Below the pieces are notes generated by a model. The model searched no databases, was not told where the DNA came from, and saw only the letters and a list, made by a program, of their open reading frames with translations. A stretch of 63,023 bases of DNA from an uncultured Bacteroidales bacterium (GTDB lineage Bacteria; Bacteroidota; Bacteroidia; Bacteroidales; P3), in assembly GCA_947175635.1 (NCBI GenBank), contig CAMWNM010000008.1, positions 1 through 63,023 on the forward strand. Direction: 5' to 3'. Shown here piece by piece: positions 16,454 through 24,368 of the stretch. Each line of letters begins with the position of its first letter. Position 1 is the stretch's first letter. The translations under genes were made by a program, and so were the position numbers.

Positions 16454-17704
16454 ATGCTGTATTACTTGTTTTCTTATTTGCATGAAACATTCGGAATGCC
16501 GGGAGCGGGCGTGTTCAAGTACATTTCGTTCCGGGCAGGCTTTGCCATCGTGCTGTCGCTTTTTATCATGATGGCCGGCGGAAAATGGATGATACGCCTC
16601 CTGCGCGGCAGGCAGATAGGCGAGACAGTGCGGGAACTGGGGCTGGACGGACAAAAGGAGAAAGAAGGTACGCCTACCATGGGCGGGGTCATCATCATCG
16701 CCGCCATTCTGATTCCGGTGCTGTTGCTTTGCCGTTTGGACAACATCTACGTTTTGCTGATGCTGCTTACCACGGTGTGGCTCGGGGTGATGGGATTCAT
16801 GGACGACTACATCAAGGTGTTCAAGCACGACAAACAGGGACTGCAAGGGAAATTCAAGGTCTTTGGCCAGGTGGGACTGGGGCTTATGGTGGGACTGGTG
16901 ATGTGTTTCCATCCCGATATCGTGGTATCTCAGCAAAACGGTGGTGCGTATGTGGAAACGCATAATGTGCTGAAAGAAAATGTTTATGATCAGGCTACGG
17001 TTGAATTCGAAAGCAATACCGAAAAATCGCTGGTTACCACCATTCCCTTTGTGAAAGGACACGAACTCGACTATGCAGGCATTATGGAATGCCTGCATAC
17101 GGGTTGGGGAAAATACGCGTGGATATTGTTCGTATTGGTGGTGATACTGGTGATTACCGCCGTTTCCAACGGAAGCAATCTCACCGACGGTATCGACGGG
17201 CTTGCCACCGGAACATCGGCCATTATCGGGGCCACGCTGGCGGTGCTTTCGTGGGTGTCGGGCAATATCATTTTCGCCGACTATCTCAACATTATGTATA
17301 TCCCGCATGTGGGCGAGCTCACCATCTTTATCTCCGCATTTGTGGGGGCCACCATCGGTTTTCTGTGGCACAACACCTATCCGGCGCAGGTATTCATGGG
17401 CGATACGGGCAGCCTCACCATCGGCGGTATCATCGCCGTGTTCGCCTTATTGATCCGCAAGGAACTGCTGTTGCCCATATTGTGCGGTATCTTTCTTGTC
17501 GAAAGCCTTTCGGTCATCATGCAGGTGTCGTATTTCAAATACACCAAAAAACGTTATGGACAGGGACGCCGCATCTTCCTGATGACGCCCCTCCATCACC
17601 ATTTTCAGAAATCGGGTACGAAAGAACCTAAAATCGTGATGCGCTTCTTTATCGTGGGCATCATGCTGGCGGTGGTAACATTGGTAACACTCAAAATCAG
17701 ATAA
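16454..17704 (+). CDS. mraY: Phospho-MurNAc-pentapeptide transferase MraY
   Basis: A 416-residue polytopic membrane enzyme that moves phospho-MurNAc-pentapeptide to undecaprenyl phosphate, giving lipid I. Conserved blocks are GTPTMGG near residue 74, FMDDYIKV near residue 115, [11 protein letters not shown] in the middle, FMGDTGSL with its acidic residues, and [17 protein letters not shown] near the end. It is longer than E. coli MraY because of an extra loop around residues 155-215, a feature of Bacteroidota versions. It ends normally 7 nt before the murD remnant. Confidence 0.96.
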   Translation: MLYYLFSYLHETFGMPGAGVFKYISFRAGFAIVLSLFIMMAGGKWMIRLLRGRQIGETVRELGLDGQKEKEGTPTMGGVIIIAAILIPVLLLCRLDNIYVLLMLLTTVWLGVMGFMDDYIKVFKHDKQGLQGKFKVFGQVGLGLMVGLVMCFHPDIVVSQQNGGAYVETHNVLKENVYDQATVEFESNTEKSLVTTIPFVKGHELDYAGIMECLHTGWGKYAWILFVLVVILVITAVSNGSNLTDGIDGLATGTSAIIGATLAVLSWVSGNIIFADYLNIMYIPHVGELTIFISAFVGATIGFLWHNTYPAQVFMGDTGSLTIGGIIAVFALLIRKELLLPILCGIFLVESLSVIMQVSYFKYTKKRYGQGRRIFLMTPLHHHFQKSGTKEPKIVMRFFIVGIMLAVVTLVTLKIR

Positions 17705-17714
17705 ATATACAGTG

Positions 17715-18263
17715 ATGAAAATGAATATGGAAATATTGGCCAAACAGGGGCGCGAGTCGCGCACGATGGCCGAAGCGGTGGCCTTGCGGATTCATGATCT
17801 GCGCAAACGCGCCATTCAGGAAAGCTTTCAGGATTTCAAACAATCCGGACACCGTTTGGAGTTTGTGGCGAGGGTGAGAGGGGTTGAATATATCGATGAC
17901 GCCAAGGCGAGCAACGTGAATTCCACATGGTATGCGCTCGAAAACATGACCCGTCCCGTGGTCTGGATTGTGGGCGGTCGTGTCAAGGATGCCGATTTCG
18001 CCTCTATGCGCGAGCTGGTGCGTAAGAAAGTGCGCCGCATCGTGTGTCTGGGTATCGACAACAGGCCGATTGTGGAGGCTTTTGGCGATGTGGTGGCCGA
18101 GATTGCGGAAACTTCTTCGATGCAGGATGCCGTGCAGTCGGCTTATCTGATGGCGAATGAAGGCGAGGTGGTGTTGCTTTCGCCCGCCTGTCCCAGTTTC
18201 GATCTTTTTGAAAGTTATTGCGACAAGGGTACGCAGTTTCAGAAAGCGGTGTGTGAATTATAA
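17715..18263 (+). CDS. murD: Truncated MurD: C-terminal ligand-binding domain only
   Basis: Only about 182 residues remain, against about 440 in a normal UDP-MurNAc-L-alanine:D-glutamate ligase. The sequence from TMAEAVALRI onward matches the end of the central domain and the whole C-terminal domain: HRLEFVARVRGVEYIDDAKA, NVNSTWYAL, VVWIVGGRVKDADF and LLSPACPSFDLF. The N-terminal UDP-binding domain and the central ATP-binding domain with its GTNGKT-type loop are absent, and the GxHNxxN motif is replaced. The frame stays open, with possible starts at GTG 17712, ATG 17715, 17721 and 17727. Neighbours are normally spaced. The protein could not make ATP-dependent ligation alone, so this is a real deletion, one half of a split enzyme, or an assembly error. 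Confidence 0.85.
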   Translation: MKMNMEILAKQGRESRTMAEAVALRIHDLRKRAIQESFQDFKQSGHRLEFVARVRGVEYIDDAKASNVNSTWYALENMTRPVVWIVGGRVKDADFASMRELVRKKVRRIVCLGIDNRPIVEAFGDVVAEIAETSSMQDAVQSAYLMANEGEVVLLSPACPSFDLFESYCDKGTQFQKAVCEL

Positions 18264-18280
18264 ATCCGGGAAAAGAGGCC

Positions 18281-19441
18281 ATGGCCAATAAAGGAACGGG
18301 CATATTCAGGTATCTGCGGGGAGACAGGGGGATCTGGTGCATCATGATGATACTCTCTTTCATTTCCCTTGCGGCGGTGTACAGCTCCACGGGGCGGCTT
18401 GCCTATTTGAAGCAGGGCGGCGACACCACCTACTATATGTTCAAGCATCTGGGCATTCTCTTTTCGGCATGGCTCATCATGTACGGGGTGCACCGTCTCC
18501 GTTACACTTATTTTGCCAAAGCCTCGCTTTATCTGTTCTGGCCGGTTATAGGTCTTCTGGCCTTTACCCTTACGGTGGCTTCGGTAAACGATGCGGCGCG
18601 TTGGATTAAGCTCGGGCCGGTTACCTTTCAGCCTTCGGAATTGGCCAAACTGGTGTTGGTGGTGTATATGGCCCGGCAGCTTACCAAATATCAGCCCGTT
18701 ATCAAGCAAAGGAGTTCTTTTGTATCGCTGCTTTGGCCGCCTTTGCTGGTGTCGGGACTGATTTTCCCGGAGAACCTTTCCACCGCCGCACTGCTTTTGC
18801 TTACCTGCTTTGTGATGATGATCGTGGGAGGCGTGTCGAACCGTTATATATTGAGCATGGTGGGGGCCGGTGTATTGTTTGTTTCGTTGATGCTGGCCAT
18901 TTTCACGTTTGTGTCGGCCGATAAGCTGCCGGGACGTTTCAGTACATGGAAAGGGCGTATCGAGCGGTTCGGAGGAGAAAAAGAAGAAGCCTATCAGGTA
19001 ACGCAGGCCAAGATAGCCGTGGCAGGCGGGCGGATTTTCGGCAAGGGTCCCGGCAACAGTACCCAACGCAATTTCCTGCCCCATCCGTATTCCGACTATA
19101 TCTATGCCTTGATTATAGAAGAGTACGGTATGATGGCGGGTTTTGGCATCTTGCTGCTCTATCTTTGGTTTCTGCGCCGGGGTATCGGTATCGCCCGCCG
19201 TTGCCGCGGTTCGTTCGGCAGTTATATGGTGCTCGGCATCACCTTCATGCTTACCTTGCAGGCCCTTGTCAACATGGGGGTGGCGGTGGATTTGCTTCCG
19301 GTTACGGGGCAACCCTTGCCTTTTCTCAGTATGGGCGGTACCTCGCTTTGGTTCACTGCTTTGGGGGTGGGCATCGTGCTCAGTGTGAGCGCAACGGTAG
19401 AGGAAGAACAACAAACCGAAATATCGGAAAAGGCGGCATGA
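18281..19441 (+). CDS. ftsW: Septal peptidoglycan glycosyltransferase FtsW
   Basis: A 386-residue SEDS-family protein with about ten membrane helices. It polymerises lipid II at the septum together with FtsI. Conserved parts include ARWIKLGPVTFQPSELAKL near residue 107, TQAKIAVAGGRIFGKGPGNS near residue 240, PHPYSDYIYALIIEEYG, and the end PVTGQPLPFLSMGGTSLW. It begins 17 nt after the murD remnant, and its stop overlaps a possible murG start (ATGA). Confidence 0.94.
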   Translation: MANKGTGIFRYLRGDRGIWCIMMILSFISLAAVYSSTGRLAYLKQGGDTTYYMFKHLGILFSAWLIMYGVHRLRYTYFAKASLYLFWPVIGLLAFTLTVASVNDAARWIKLGPVTFQPSELAKLVLVVYMARQLTKYQPVIKQRSSFVSLLWPPLLVSGLIFPENLSTAALLLLTCFVMMIVGGVSNRYILSMVGAGVLFVSLMLAIFTFVSADKLPGRFSTWKGRIERFGGEKEEAYQVTQAKIAVAGGRIFGKGPGNSTQRNFLPHPYSDYIYALIIEEYGMMAGFGILLLYLWFLRRGIGIARRCRGSFGSYMVLGITFMLTLQALVNMGVAVDLLPVTGQPLPFLSMGGTSLWFTALGVGIVLSVSATVEEEQQTEISEKAA

Positions 19442-19473
19442 GAGGAGGGCCGCTTTATAAAAAAAACAAGCGT

Positions 19474-20646
19474 ATGGAAACAGTGAATATAGTGAAAGAG
19501 GAACCGGTGGCGCGGGAAGAGAAACCGCTGCGGGTGATTATCAGCGGTGGCGGTACAGGCGGCCATATATTTCCGGCTATTGCGATTGCCAATGAGATAA
19601 GGCGGCGCAAGCCCGAGAGCGAGATCCTGTTTGTGGGCGCCGAAAACCGTATGGAGATGGACAAGGTTCCGGCGGCGGGTTATCAGATTGTGGGCTTGAA
19701 TGTGGCGGGCATCGACCGCAAGCATCTGTGGCGGAATTTCTCTCTGCCTTTCAAGCTGGCGGCTGGCTTCCGCTATACGCGCAAACTGATTAAGGATTTC
19801 GATCCGGATGTGGTGGTGGGAGTGGGCGGATATGCTAGCGCCCCTACGCTCTATTCGGCTCAAAGGCTCAAGGTTCCCACCTTGATTCAAGAGCAGAATT
19901 CATTGCCCGGCGTAACCAACCGCATTCTGGCTAAAAGGGCCGATCGCATCTGTGTGGGTTATGATGAGATGGAACGGTTTTTCCCGAAAGAGAAAATCGT
20001 TTGGACGGGCAATCCCATCCGTCAGGATATTTCCAACATAGACCAAAAGCGCCAAGAGGCATTCGCTTTTTACAGACTGAAACCCGGCAGGCCGGTGTTG
20101 CTGGTGATGGGCGGCAGTCTGGGGGCCCGCACCATCAACGAGGGGATGAAGCACAATGTGGATTTTCTGCTCGGAAGCGGTTTCCAGATTATCTGGCAAA
20201 CGGGAAAATTCTATTATCAGTGTATGTTGCCTTGTGCCGAGGGTAAGGAAAATCTGGTGATGCTCGACTTCGTGAGCCGTGTGGATCTGGCTTATGCCGC
20301 GGCCGATATTATCGTTTCCCGTGCCGGTGCCATTACCATTTCCGAATTGTGTGTGGTGGGCAAACCCCTTGTTCTGATTCCCTCTCCCAATGTGGCGGAA
20401 GACCACCAGACCAAAAATGCCGAGGCGCTCAGTTCGCGCAACGCAGCATTGCTTCTGCCCGACTACCGCACGGTGGAAGACTTGGGAAAAACGGTGCTGG
20501 AACTTTGGAAAGATGAAAACCGCAGGGAATTGCTTTCGCAGAATATTTCCCGTATGGGAACCACGGTGGCGGCCAAGGTGATTGTGGACGAAGTGCTGGA
20601 ATTGGCCGGCATGGGGCGTCGCCGCAAGGAAAGCGCAAACCTGTAA
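19474..20646 (+). CDS. murG: Lipid II synthase MurG
   Basis: A GT28 glycosyltransferase of about 390 residues that adds GlcNAc to lipid I. The first Gly-rich loop SGGGTGGHIFPAIAIANEI lies near residue 25, VVGVGGYASAPTLYSAQ marks the acceptor site, EQNSLPGVTNRILAK follows, and VMGGSLGARTIN and SRAGAITISEL belong to the UDP-GlcNAc domain. I use ATG 19474 (METVN). An in-frame ATG at 19438 overlaps the ftsW stop and would add 12 residues, which is equally possible and would give coupling. Confidence 0.94.
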   Translation: METVNIVKEEPVAREEKPLRVIISGGGTGGHIFPAIAIANEIRRRKPESEILFVGAENRMEMDKVPAAGYQIVGLNVAGIDRKHLWRNFSLPFKLAAGFRYTRKLIKDFDPDVVVGVGGYASAPTLYSAQRLKVPTLIQEQNSLPGVTNRILAKRADRICVGYDEMERFFPKEKIVWTGNPIRQDISNIDQKRQEAFAFYRLKPGRPVLLVMGGSLGARTINEGMKHNVDFLLGSGFQIIWQTGKFYYQCMLPCAEGKENLVMLDFVSRVDLAYAAADIIVSRAGAITISELCVVGKPLVLIPSPNVAEDHQTKNAEALSSRNAALLLPDYRTVEDLGKTVLELWKDENRRELLSQNISRMGTTVAAKVIVDEVLELAGMGRRRKESANL

Positions 20647-20663
20647 ACCCCGCGATAAGATAC

Positions 20664-22052
20664 ATGGAAGCAAGAGCGATGGAACATCCTTATTTTTTGG
20701 GCATAGGCGGCATCGGTATGAGTGCCTTGGCCTTCCATTACCTGCGGCAGGGATGCCGCGTGGCAGGATACGATCGCGCTTGTACGCCCCTTACCCGCAG
20801 GTTGGAAGAGGCCGGGGCGGAAATCCATTACAGTGAAAGGCCGGACCTGATACCTTCCCGCACCGATTGTGTGATTTACACCCCGGCCATTCCTTCCACC
20901 CATGCCGAATGGGGGGAGATAAGACGTCGCGGTCTGCCGGTGTATAAGAGAGCCGAACTGCTGGGAATATTGAGCCGCCGTTATAAAACACTGGCCGTGG
21001 CCGGCACGCACGGCAAAACCACAACCTCGGTGTTGTTGGCTTATCTGTTGCATGGCAGTGTGGGGTGCAACGCAATCTTGGGCGGTCTTTCGCCCGATTT
21101 GGGCGGCAACTACCTGCATCACGAAACCAGCCCGTTTCTGGTAACGGAGGCCGATGAATACGACCGTTCTTTCCTGCAGCTGCATCCTTATTTTTCGGCC
21201 GTTACGGCCTGGGACGCCGATCATCTGGACATATACGGCACCTTGGAGAATATGCGGGCGGCCTATGTGCAGTTTATGCGGCAATCGGAACATTTCATAG
21301 CCGAGGCGGCATTGGAGCTGCCCGTGCCTTGCGATTACCGTTATGCTTCCGCTCCTGTTCCGGCCGGCAAGGGGAAAGGGCCCATGGCCTATGCCTCCCG
21401 GGTGGAGGTGCGCGAGGGCATGTACCGTTTCACTTATACAGGCCCGAAAGCCGTTATAAAAGATCTCGGTTTGCCTTGTCCGGGACGGCACAATATCGAA
21501 AATGCCGTGGCGGCCATCAGTCTGGCTTTGGAGGCCGGTGCCGCTCCCGGCGACATCCAACGTCTCCTGCCCGATTTCAAAGGCGTGAACCGTAGGCTGG
21601 AATGCCGTTACCGCACGTCCGAACTGGTGTATATAGACGACTATGCCCATCATCCGGCGGAAATTACGGCAAGCCTCCGCGCGCTTCGGGAGTTTTATCC
21701 GGATTACCGGATGGAAGTGTATTTTCAACCGCATCTCTATTCCCGTACCCGCGATTTGGCCAAGGGTTTCGCTTCGGCTTTGCAGAAGGCCGACCGGCTT
21801 TGCCTTATCGACATATATCCGGCCCGGGAACTGCCGATACCGGGTGTGGACACCCGCCTGATCGGCGATAGCGTGGAGGGTATACCGGTGCTGTATCTTG
21901 CCAAGGAAGAAATGTTGGAGGATATACGGAAGCGCTTGCAAAAAAGATGCGCCGACAGAAACAAACTATTGCTGGTAAGCATGGGCGCGGGCGATATCGA
22001 TACGCTTGTCGGCGATATTTCGCAACTTTGCCGGAAAGGAGGACAGGGTTGA
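20664..22052 (+). CDS. murC: UDP-MurNAc:L-alanine ligase MurC
   Basis: A 462-residue Mur ligase with all domains: FLGIGGIGMSALAFHYL at the N-terminus for UDP binding, the ATP loop AVAGTHGKTTTSVLL near residue 112, EADEYDRSFLQL in the central domain, and DDYAHHPAEI in the C-terminal domain. It adds the first residue, L-alanine, to UDP-MurNAc, giving the substrate that MurD should use. Another in-frame ATG at 20679 would shorten it by five residues. Its stop overlaps the ftsQ start. Confidence 0.96.
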   Translation: MEARAMEHPYFLGIGGIGMSALAFHYLRQGCRVAGYDRACTPLTRRLEEAGAEIHYSERPDLIPSRTDCVIYTPAIPSTHAEWGEIRRRGLPVYKRAELLGILSRRYKTLAVAGTHGKTTTSVLLAYLLHGSVGCNAILGGLSPDLGGNYLHHETSPFLVTEADEYDRSFLQLHPYFSAVTAWDADHLDIYGTLENMRAAYVQFMRQSEHFIAEAALELPVPCDYRYASAPVPAGKGKGPMAYASRVEVREGMYRFTYTGPKAVIKDLGLPCPGRHNIENAVAAISLALEAGAAPGDIQRLLPDFKGVNRRLECRYRTSELVYIDDYAHHPAEITASLRALREFYPDYRMEVYFQPHLYSRTRDLAKGFASALQKADRLCLIDIYPARELPIPGVDTRLIGDSVEGIPVLYLAKEEMLEDIRKRLQKRCADRNKLLLVSMGAGDIDTLVGDISQLCRKGGQG

Positions 22053-22852
22053 GAAGGGTATTGCGGATAGCCTTGGTGGCCGCCTTGTTTGCCGCTTTCC
22101 TTGCGGTTGTGGTGCTGATGCTGCGCTATGCGGCCAACGAAAGGCAGGAGGGGGTCTGCAATCGGACAGACATCCGGATTGAAAGGGACGGCATTCCCTA
22201 TCTGCAAGCATGGGATATCGAGAACTGGCTTTCCCGCTACGGTATCGCGATTGAGCGGCAGCTGGCCGGCCATATCGATGCGGCGCATATAGAAAGGGTG
22301 CTTCTACAGAATCCTTATGTGGCGTCGGCTCAGGTCTATCTTACCGAAGACGGGGTTTGCACCATGCGGATCCGGCAACGGGATCCGGCCTTGAAGGTTA
22401 TCGGCAGAGGCGCGATGTACCAGCTTGACCGGGAGGGAGTGGAAATGCCGGTAAACACGGATTATCCGGCGCATCTGCGGGTGGCAGGCGGTCATATTCC
22501 TTTTGCCGCGCGGTATGGCCTCAACGTGCGCGAACTTTCCGACACATCTCCCATGGTGGTGCTGAAACATCTGTTTCACATCAACCGTTTTTTGGAAGAA
22601 GATGCGTTCTGGAACGCCCTCTTTGAACAGATATATGTAACTTCCGATATGGAATACGAATTGATTCCCAAGGTGGGCGGACAGTTGATAAAGTTGGGGA
22701 AGATAGAGAACGAAGGGGAACTTGCCGAGAAGATGTGTCGGCTCAAACTTTTTTACCTGAAGGGAATGGGGCAGGAAGGATGGAAGAAATATTCGGTTCT
22801 GAACCTGAAGTATAAAAATCAGGTGGTGGCCACGAAAAGACAAAATTTTTGA
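22049..22852 (+). CDS. ftsQ: Divisome protein FtsQ, TTG start
   Basis: A 267-residue bitopic protein. One membrane helix (about residues 7-28) is followed by a POTRA-like segment and the FtsQ beta domain (LLQNPYVASAQVYLTEDG, then MRIRQRDPALKVI and LNLKYKNQVV near the end). The start is taken as TTG at 22049 because it overlaps the murC stop (TTGA), follows AAAGGAGG at 22036-22043, and puts the helix at the N-terminus. Longer upstream frames run inside murC. The position between murC and ftsA is standard. Confidence 0.88.
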   Translation: MRRVLRIALVAALFAAFLAVVVLMLRYAANERQEGVCNRTDIRIERDGIPYLQAWDIENWLSRYGIAIERQLAGHIDAAHIERVLLQNPYVASAQVYLTEDGVCTMRIRQRDPALKVIGRGAMYQLDREGVEMPVNTDYPAHLRVAGGHIPFAARYGLNVRELSDTSPMVVLKHLFHINRFLEEDAFWNALFEQIYVTSDMEYELIPKVGGQLIKLGKIENEGELAEKMCRLKLFYLKGMGQEGWKKYSVLNLKYKNQVVATKRQNF

Positions 22853-22876
22853 AAATAACTAATAAACGAAAGAGCT

Positions 22877-24271
22877 ATGGAACCTATCAACATGAATGCC
22901 GATAACGACACCACGGTTGTGGTGGGGCTTGACATCGGAACCACGAAAGTGGTTGCCGTAGTAGGGATGCGTGATGAATCCACGGGCAAAATCAAGATAC
23001 TGGGTTACGGGAAATCCGAGTCTTTGGGGGTGTCCAGAGGCGCGGTAATCAATATCCAGAAAACGGTCGAGGCCATAAAGAGAGCTGTGCAGGCGGCTTC
23101 GGTGGCTTCCAATACGGATATAGGGGAGGTATATGTAGGCATCGCCGGGCAGCACATCAAATGCACCACGCAAGAGAACACCTTTATCCGTCCCAACAAG
23201 GAACAGGTGATTTCGCTTGAAGAAGTGGAAGAATGGAAAAAACTGGTCAGCACCACTACGGTGGAAGCCGGGCAGAAAATCATCCATGTGATACCGCAGA
23301 CGTTTTCGGTTGATGGCGAATGCGGCGTTACCGAAGAAAATCTGGTGGGCATGATCGGTTCCACCGTGGAAGTTACCTATAATATCATCACGGCCGATGC
23401 CGTGGCCATGAAGAACATCCAGCGCAGTGTGGAAATGGCGGGGCTGGATTTGCTGGGCTTTATCCTCGAGCCCCTTGTTTCGGCCGAATCCGTGTTGGAC
23501 AACAACGACAAGGAAGCCGGCGTGGTATTGGTGGATATAGGCGGCGGCACCACTGACGTGGCGATTTTCATGAACGGTGTCCTGACCCATACGGCGGTGA
23601 TTCCTTTTGCCGGAAACGTGATTACTTCGGATATCAAGAAAACCTGCAATATTCTTGAGAAACAAGCCGAAGCCCTCAAGGTGAAGTTCGGCTCGGCCTT
23701 GCCCAGCGAAAGCAGCGACGAGCAGATTGTTTCGATTCCGGGCCTGAAAGACAAGACGGCCAAGGAAATCTCACTTAAGCAACTGGCTACCATTATCGGG
23801 GCGAGGGTAGATGAGATTTTCAACACCGTGGCCTGCGAGGTAAACAATTGCCAGTGCGATCTGGATCGTTTTATCGGCGGCATCGTGCTTACCGGCGGGG
23901 GCTCCAAAATGAAGCATATCGACAAGGTGTGCGAATTCATCACCCAGTTGGACACCCGTTTGGGCATACCCAAGGATCATATCACGGCGGATTCTCCGCA
24001 GGAATTGGCCGATCCTATTTTTGCCACCGCCATCGGTTTGGTGATTTACGGGGTTCGCTGCGCCGAAGAAAACCGGTATTTTCATGTCGATCAGCCCGGT
24101 ATGGGGTATCATCCCCAGTTGGCCGCACCGGATCGGCCGCAAGAGGCGCAGGCTCCGGAACCCGAAACGATGGAAAAAGAGGAGAAAAAGCCTGTCAACA
24201 AGAGCGGATTTATGAATTTTGGCAAGATAAAAGACTGGGTGTACAGAGTCTTCGACGATGAGATCCAATAG
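22877..24271 (+). CDS. ftsA: Cell division actin-like protein FtsA
   Basis: A 464-residue actin/HSP70-fold ATPase that tethers FtsZ to the membrane. The phosphate-1 loop is VVVGLDIGTTKVVAVVG near residue 14. SHS2-type domain 1C follows, then VVLVDIGGGTTDVAIF near residue 217 and GIVLTGGGSKMKHI near residue 335. The last segment (NFGKIKDWVYRVFDDEIQ) is an amphipathic membrane-targeting helix joined by a Pro/Glu-rich linker. It lies 24 nt after ftsQ. Confidence 0.96.
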   Translation: MEPINMNADNDTTVVVGLDIGTTKVVAVVGMRDESTGKIKILGYGKSESLGVSRGAVINIQKTVEAIKRAVQAASVASNTDIGEVYVGIAGQHIKCTTQENTFIRPNKEQVISLEEVEEWKKLVSTTTVEAGQKIIHVIPQTFSVDGECGVTEENLVGMIGSTVEVTYNIITADAVAMKNIQRSVEMAGLDLLGFILEPLVSAESVLDNNDKEAGVVLVDIGGGTTDVAIFMNGVLTHTAVIPFAGNVITSDIKKTCNILEKQAEALKVKFGSALPSESSDEQIVSIPGLKDKTAKEISLKQLATIIGARVDEIFNTVACEVNNCQCDLDRFIGGIVLTGGGSKMKHIDKVCEFITQLDTRLGIPKDHITADSPQELADPIFATAIGLVIYGVRCAEENRYFHVDQPGMGYHPQLAAPDRPQEAQAPEPETMEKEEKKPVNKSGFMNFGKIKDWVYRVFDDEIQ

Positions 24272-24307
24272 GGAAGTATAAACATCAAGCCGTTTATAAG
24301 TCTTGTG

Positions 24308-24346
24308 TAAAGGTGTTTCCCGAGGAGGGAAACACCTTTAATTTTG
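24308..24346 (+). promoter_or_regulatory. Hairpin overlapping a -7 box between ftsA and ftsZ
   Basis: A perfect 14-bp inverted repeat (24308-24321 and 24327-24340, 5-nt loop) runs directly into TAATTTTG (24339-24346), a match to the -7 consensus. The hairpin could end ftsA transcripts, although its T run is short, or act as an operator on an ftsZ promoter. The same TAATTTTG occurs before mraZ. Confidence 0.6.
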
Positions 24347-24368
24347 CACTTTGATAAAATACGCGATT

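Noticed and set aside
18946-19437. A long N-terminal extension of murG overlapping ftsW
   Set aside because: The extension is an out-of-frame reading of conserved ftsW sequence and MurG homologues begin near the Gly-rich loop.
24351-24368. TTG 24351 as start of ftsZ
   Set aside because: It is only 5 nt after the end of the probable -7 box, so it would sit at or before the transcription start; ATG 24369 fits better.
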